A stretch of DNA of 64,000 nt from Trichoplax adhaerens (taxonomy: Eukaryota > Placozoa > Uniplacotomia > Trichoplacea > Trichoplacidae). The position numbers and the translations under genes are program-made. Where the stretch lies: assembly GCF_000150275.1 (NCBI RefSeq), contig NW_002060982.1, positions 111,479 to 175,478 of the forward strand. Reading direction: 5' to 3'. Positions 57,701 to 64,000 of this stretch are shown in pieces; within the stretch, counting starts at the first letter, position 1, and each line of letters begins with the position of its first letter. The notes beneath the pieces are model-generated. The model was not told where the DNA came from and did no database searches. It saw nothing but the letters and a program-made list of their open reading frames with translations.

Positions 57701-60700
57701 AGTGTCTCAAATTTAGCGATAAAAAAACAATATGTTAGCCGATTTTTTGATGATATACTCGCATGTTACATTTATTGAAATTAATAAAATTGTGTGCAGC
57801 GTGCTGTGGTATCATTAATAATTTCTTAGTAATACTTAAATGCAAACATATATTCTTGATGCGAAAGTATCATTTCAGTTAGCTTACCTTTGAGAAATGA
57901 AAATTTGACCGCTACCAAAGATTATGATCACCGCAACATTATAAATGATGTGAATTAATACCAAAGATTATCCCTGCTTATATTATATAAATAAAGAGAG
58001 TACAAACACTATTACTGACGCTGGAATTTTTTATCGCGTCTAATTAATAGATTATTACATAATATAGACTGGGTCTATTCTAATCTGGTTTGACTTCCTA
58101 CTATATAATTAATGATTTGTCAAGCAAGAACGGAACAAAATATTAATTCAAACATTAAATGAAATAATTATAGCTATTGAAATTTCACTGTATTGATCGA
58201 CTTATTGTTATAATGATCGATTTCCAAATATTCACCTATTCAAATCATCCCAATAGTAAATAAAGTAAACATACTAAATGAGATAGAGTCAGATTTTCAA
58301 CTCTTAGCAATGGCATTAACAAATATTTCCAATAGTTAAGAATCATTATAACTATGATGTAATCATCACGGTCCAAATAATAAATTGTTAATAGATAGTA
58401 GTTCTTCATTTCTTATCATTTATCACATTTATTTCACTTGCATAGAAAGGTCGTAATATTTAGTTTACATCTAAACTTTCATATTTTTCTGTTCATCGTA
58501 CTTCACTATAAAAATAAGATGGCTAAATATTCTGATAAAATTTATGCACCTCAGCTACAATGTAATGTAGCATTTATCTAATGATTAATGTGGCTTTTAT
58601 AGGGGTACGAAGGATGTTATCAAATATTACATATCGTTCACGACATATAATAGTTGCTATAGTCTGAACATAAGTAGGCAGTACGTTAAGACTTGTGATA
58701 GGTATGCGTATTTCAACATCATTAAATTATTTAAAGGCATAAAAAAAATGGTCAATATTTTATGGATAGCTCAATAAGATGCTAATCAAGTAAGGGCTTT
58801 CAAATACTCTGCAGAATCTAATACAGAGTAATACTTTCAATGATTTTCAAAATAATCGCTAGACTTTATAATTATTTACGACATCCATCAGCAATATACT
58901 GGCCTATCAATTATCGCTCAAGCGTTTCATATCTGAAAGCAAAGAGGAAGTTAAGGTTATAGGATCAACATTATAAATATTCTTGAAAAGTAAATGTAAA
59001 GTTAAATACTAAATAACCAAGTTGTCTTTGTGCTACACTCGAGTAAGTAAATTTCAATTTGTTCCTGAAAGTACTCGAAAAGGTTTGTATTTACAATGAT
59101 CAGCCACGATCGTATGGATTTAATAAAAAATCCAATCATGTCAATTTCAGAAAGAAAAATTGACTTACTACAATCATAGTTATGTAAATACCATTGGGCT
59201 ATTAACGTTATCACGAATTTTTATTTGCATTTGTAATGTAAGCCCATTCAAAGTTATTTGAGATGCTTTAGCTAGAATTTAAACAATAGTGGAATGATTA
59301 CAGAATTTTTAAGGGCGATTGTCGCACATATAATTCGATAATACTCAATATAATTCGAAATTTGATGCAATTTACCCTATATTATTCGCTGCTGAAGCCT
59401 AAGTTGCTAATAATTTATTAAGATTATCGTACATATATTTGCATCAATACTCGTATCGATATTCTTCTACTATTATGATTACTTGACACAAATGAATAAG
59501 CTTGCTTCTAGTATCAGTCAAAATATTAGATATGCTGCCCAATTAGTCTAAGACATAAATATCTATTAGACCTTAAATTGTTACAAATTTCAAATAAAAG
59601 GAGGAAGTTAAACAATAATCGAAGAATCATTAATAACATTGTTAGGTAAAAATTACATGGCGAAAATGAAAAAAATATCTACGAAATAAAGATACGGATA
59701 ATTAGCAACGATAATGGGATATCATGGATAATCAATAGCATCAAATTGTTGTTGATAATTAGTAATATGAAAAATTTATATTCTCATGCTTATGCTATCA
59801 GTATTAAGTTAACATTATGACTTTGACATATAAAAGATGACGCTTACTAAAAATTGTCTATTGAGATAGATTTTGGGTATAGTTGGAATTTCTTTGTGAT
59901 CGATCAATGTTACATTTTGAAATGGAGCCATAATCTGGCGGGCGCCATTGACGTCAATAACTTAATTGAGTTATCCACCTGACGAAATAATTGTGGAGAA
60001 AAGTTCTTTTGCGAATACGTTACTAGCGACGATCTTTAATCATTTTTATCATTTATATGTCATCATTTTATAACAGAGTACGCGTTACGATCATCGAAAA
60101 ATTTGCGAATCCTAGCAATTTAAATTACTAAACTGGCAGACTCTCGAATACTCAGAAGATAGAAATAAGACGAAATTGAAATTTATTATAGTCAGCTATC
60201 AACGATAAAATCAATTATATGGAATAATTAATCAGAATTAGAAACAATGGTATTAAATATCCGAAATCTAAGATAGTTTGTCATTATTAGTCACAAGAGT
60301 ACCAAAAAATATGTGAAAACTTGAATTAAAAGCTGGCACGTCATTAAAATATTAATATAGCCATTAAAGATTCCAATACCTATCTTTCTAGCAATCGAAA
60401 TTAAGTCAAAATCTCAATCTACCATGACTTATTACTACAACCTTCTAATAGATACTTAAACGAGTGCAAACAGCTAATCTTAGTCATGTTACAAGTAACC
60501 GCTTATATGGGATATTAAGTATTGCAGTATATTCCAAGCTTTAGTTATCCACTTCAGTTTTCTTATTTCCTGAAAATTATAATTATATCCTACGAAATAT
60601 CAAATTTAAGGTATGCCCATATACAGTAAATTATGCTTTATTCGTATGCTATATAGAGATCAACATCGATTTCCTTTGTAGATATGTTATCTAGACGTTG

Positions 60701-63700
60701 CTCATGGTTACAGCAATTCTCTATTGGCTGATATCTAATTGAAGAATTTAAAACAATTTCTGTATTCCTTTCATATTTTATTCTGGCATAAAACAACATT
60801 TGACGATCTTAATACTTGTTTCGATCCACCCATCCACCCACCTTGAAAGAAAAAATAATTATATGTAGGATTTGTAACGTTATGGTTTACCGGTAGATTA
60901 CGAAGATATTTACTGTGTTCTCATTGTTTCATTTCCAATAGGAATAATGATATTTTATTTGCTAGAACTTGTTACAAGACAGCGAGATGATAAAATTTGT
61001 ATGAACAAAATGATAGTCCGCTATTGTTGAAGATAACTTTTAATGTAAGGCCATATATTTTTCCTATACACTTTTACAATGCGTAAACAATCCATATTAA
61101 AGCGGTAATAAATTTATTACCCGATAGCGGGGTCATTAATTTTTTAAGCCTTTTCTTTTCCTAGAAAACTGTTTTAAATTCATAATTTATTAACTAACAC
61201 TTACGTTACGTAATATAGGCGTATAGAATATAATTTTATACATGATGAATATGTCTATTCAGGATTTGACTGATTACGTGATAAAAATGAAAGACTTCTA
61301 TCTGCTTAAATCACCTATCTTATAATTTTTCATGTGTTTACTAGTTGGCCATGTAAGATTAGTTTTATATTGAAGTATTTTTAATCGAAAGATATTTATT
61401 CATAGACGATGAAGCTTTATTACTTAAAAATTCATGTTTTGTTTTATACTAAAATTAGATATCTTGCTTTCTTTCTACCTTCTCTCTTAAACATTCATGT
61501 CCTATTGGCAATGTATTTATCATAGATATCTGCCAATATGTAATATGTAAATGAGCAAAAGCTCTTTTTTAAAGATACATTACTTGAATCCCTATGGTGG
61601 AATACATTATATCAAAACCTACATTTTACTTTGCATGGCTTTGAAACATTCAATTTTATTTCATGTCTGAAACTAAAATTATTTATAATAGCATTCAAAA
61701 AAGTTACAGTACTTTAAACTGGATTTTAACGCTCTAAATCGACACTATAAATTTAAAATCACCATCCTCACATAAACAAAATTCTCTAGAAGACGAATTC
61801 TATTCTTTTTAAAGGTGGATTTCGATTTCATAATAAGCAGTTTGTTTTCATTTTTAATTATTTCTAGAAGTAATTAAATGATCAATTCTATCCATAGTTA
61901 AGCATAATAAATAATAAAGCGATTAAAATTTAAATTTATATGAAAAATACGGGCTCAACTTTCTTAATTAGATTTGTTGGTTATATGATGTAATACAGAT
62001 TTTCTAGTAAATTCGTCTATTTTTAATATTAAACATTTGGCTTACGTTCACTCGCACTGATTAATTTAGTCTTTTTTCAAGAAATGCATGTATGATAATA
62101 GTAAAATGACTATCTGATGCTTCACTAAAATAAAATTAATCAACTTTAGTTCTAATATATAGTTTTGATAAATGAGATTGTAAATCTTTCATGTATGACT
62201 TATTAATATAACTGTAAGTAAGGCAAGCTGTTTCAATTAAGCATTTCTGTTTTATAATTTTACGTAGTTATTCCACAACTGCAATATAATATTACATTCG
62301 TATAATTTCAAAGATTGACAATGTCAGTTTGAATGAAATTCTAATAATACATCATTCCAATTTAGTATGAATATAAAATATACCAGGTTCTACGCTTCAG
62401 ATGTTAACCATAATTGCTGACTGTGATAACTTCAGTGAGAAAGCTGTTATTTTGGTCTAGGGTATACTGCAATAAATAATTCCTGAGTAAAGCTTGCCTC
62501 GAAGCTGTTGTTAATGTATATTTTTGACCAATTCTGATAGCATAACATAACTTTGTTTGTAATACTGAATCCTGGGTGTAAGACCTTAAAATTAAATTAT
62601 TGATTCAATCAATTATAAATCATTCCATCTCAAATTCCATACTTTATATTTGCGCGTAAAGAGACATGTATAAAAATTATCTATTAACTTAGTATTGTAC
62701 CGTAAATTTAGTATCGAGGTTAAATTCTCATACAGTATTAGAATTAGTAGTACTCGTATACGCTATAGCAGAATAGGAAGCTCATATAGATGGATATGAT
62801 TGTTTGCAAGTACTCTGGTAGGATAAGGTACTTTACTTTCCGTAGTTAAGGAAATGGGAGCATAGATGCATGTATTAGACATTATGACAAAGCTACTACC
62901 GTTACTTAATCGATTATGCATTTGAGTATGTAAACGAGTAGATTGAGTAAATGGAGAATTCTTCTTATCGATAGCTTGTTATAGATACAGTTACAGATCA
63001 GATTTCATTGTAGTAAAGCTTAATTCAGTTTTATACATGTAAATTCAGATAATCTGACTTATTGGGAACCATAAGAATTAACTTTTCTATAATATGTTAG
63101 CAGGTTTGTCATATTTGATGTCAAGACTTAAATTGCCATCAGATCTAAAGACTGAATATACGAGGTAGTAATGATCCCAATTATTTTTAATTAGCTATTT
63201 TATTGCGTTTTAACTTACATTAGCGACAAATTTTGTAACTCTTGCCATAGCGCGATTTAATGGTTTTAGTAAATCTTTCTAAGGATTAATGATAAAATCT
63301 AATATGAACTAATTTAATCGATCAGTAAATTAATTATTTTGATTTGCCCTAGCAATGCTATTATCATTCAACTCCTAGATCTAAAGGTAACTTTGCCAAA
63401 ATGCTTTACTTATGTTGCAAATGGTATTTTAAGTAATAGCTAATAGTACTTCATTGCTCATAGTAAGTCAAACAGTCTGATCCGGCAAAATATTTGCGCT
63501 TTTAGACATTACGTTCATATCTCCTTAGTTATATTTATTCGGTATTTTACATTCAGGTAATCCAACATAATTTTAAGATTACCGTGAAGCTACAGGCATT
63601 CCTCATCATTAACTGATTTTAAGTCGTCACGAGCAATATAATGATTCATTATTTCATGTATTTATGTGCATACATTCATTGAATCTAGTAATTAAAAATT

Positions 63701-64000
63701 GATCATACTAAGAGCTGTATTTAGAGAGAAAATTGCAATTTAGCATTTTAATTCAATACTTAATACTTCTATTTCAAGACGAACTACTGTAAGATAAGTT
63801 TCTCATTCGTCACTAAAATTATACCGAAATTTGCATAATTCAAAAGTAAGATTCCTAATTTTATGGCTGTGTATTAAAATGGTCTCACAATAGGCTTTTA
63901 TTACAAAATTTTAAGAATAATAGAGCAATAATTAATTACTAAAAGAATCTAATCTAAAATCTAAAGTGCTTCGAGCTCAAAGCGAAGTAATCTCTCTCTC
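51794..64000. other. A+T-rich region with no recognised gene, right part
   Basis: 12.2 kb. I see no supported gene, RNA gene or mobile element. Scattered GTAAGT donors occur (for example near 52588 after MKTTLGLPIIL, and near 53282), but no exon chain can be assembled. Frames at 55218-55400 (GTG start) and 59002-59214 (minus) are not recognisable. The window ends in a short CT run. Confidence 0.45.

Noticed and set aside
1-64000. CRISPR arrays, bacterial operons, integrated viral genes or intact transposons
   Set aside because: No regularly spaced repeats, no ribosome binding sites, and no transposase, integrase or reverse transcriptase motif in any readable frame.

Overview
The window looks like nuclear DNA of an early-branching animal, most likely a placozoan (Trichoplax or a relative). 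This is inferred, not proven. The sequence is A+T-rich (about 70% by eye) and carries animal families: a rhodopsin-type GPCR, clan-3-like cytochromes P450, a CPI-17/PPP1R14-type phosphatase inhibitor, and a neuroglobin/globin X-like globin whose two introns sit at the ancestral positions B12.2 and G7.0. Genes are single-exon or have small exons with GT..AG introns, TATA boxes are visible, and there are no operons or ribosome binding sites.

Layout. (1) 0.5-10.7 kb: six intronless omega-class glutathione S-transferase-like genes, mostly in alternating orientation. Four are intact (2931-3653 -, 4806-5531 +, 6365-7081 -, 8529-9248 +), one has a single-base frameshift (575-1301 +), and one is a pseudogene with a nonsense codon and a frameshift (9930-10645 +). 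All six have Asp where omega GSTs have the catalytic Cys. The spacers are full of TACTGTA/TACAGTA words, hairpins and short tandem duplications. (2) 13.4-17.9 kb: a four-exon PPP1R14/CPI-17-like gene with short exons, recognised by homology; the phosphorylatable Thr is conserved. (3) 19.9-24.2 kb: two intronless microsomal P450 genes in tandem, the second with a perfect RFX X-box and a TATA box upstream. (4) 24.2-38.9 kb: mostly unassigned A+T-rich DNA with an assembly gap (31057-31193) and a candidate two-exon minus-strand gene of unknown function (29415-29957). (5) 38.9-40.1 kb: a three-exon globin gene. (6) 42.7-43.9 kb: a single-exon class A GPCR on the minus strand lacking the amine-binding Asp. 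(7) 43.9-64.0 kb: about 20 kb in which I can recognise no gene, only one diverged tandem duplication and a few weak exon-like stretches.

How the genes work together. The GST array and the two P450s would fit a local detoxification neighbourhood (oxidation followed by conjugation), but the missing Cys in the GSTs argues against ordinary omega-class redox chemistry. The globin, the PP1 inhibitor and the GPCR have no evident functional link beyond being neighbours. I found no clear mobile element, CRISPR array or RNA gene.
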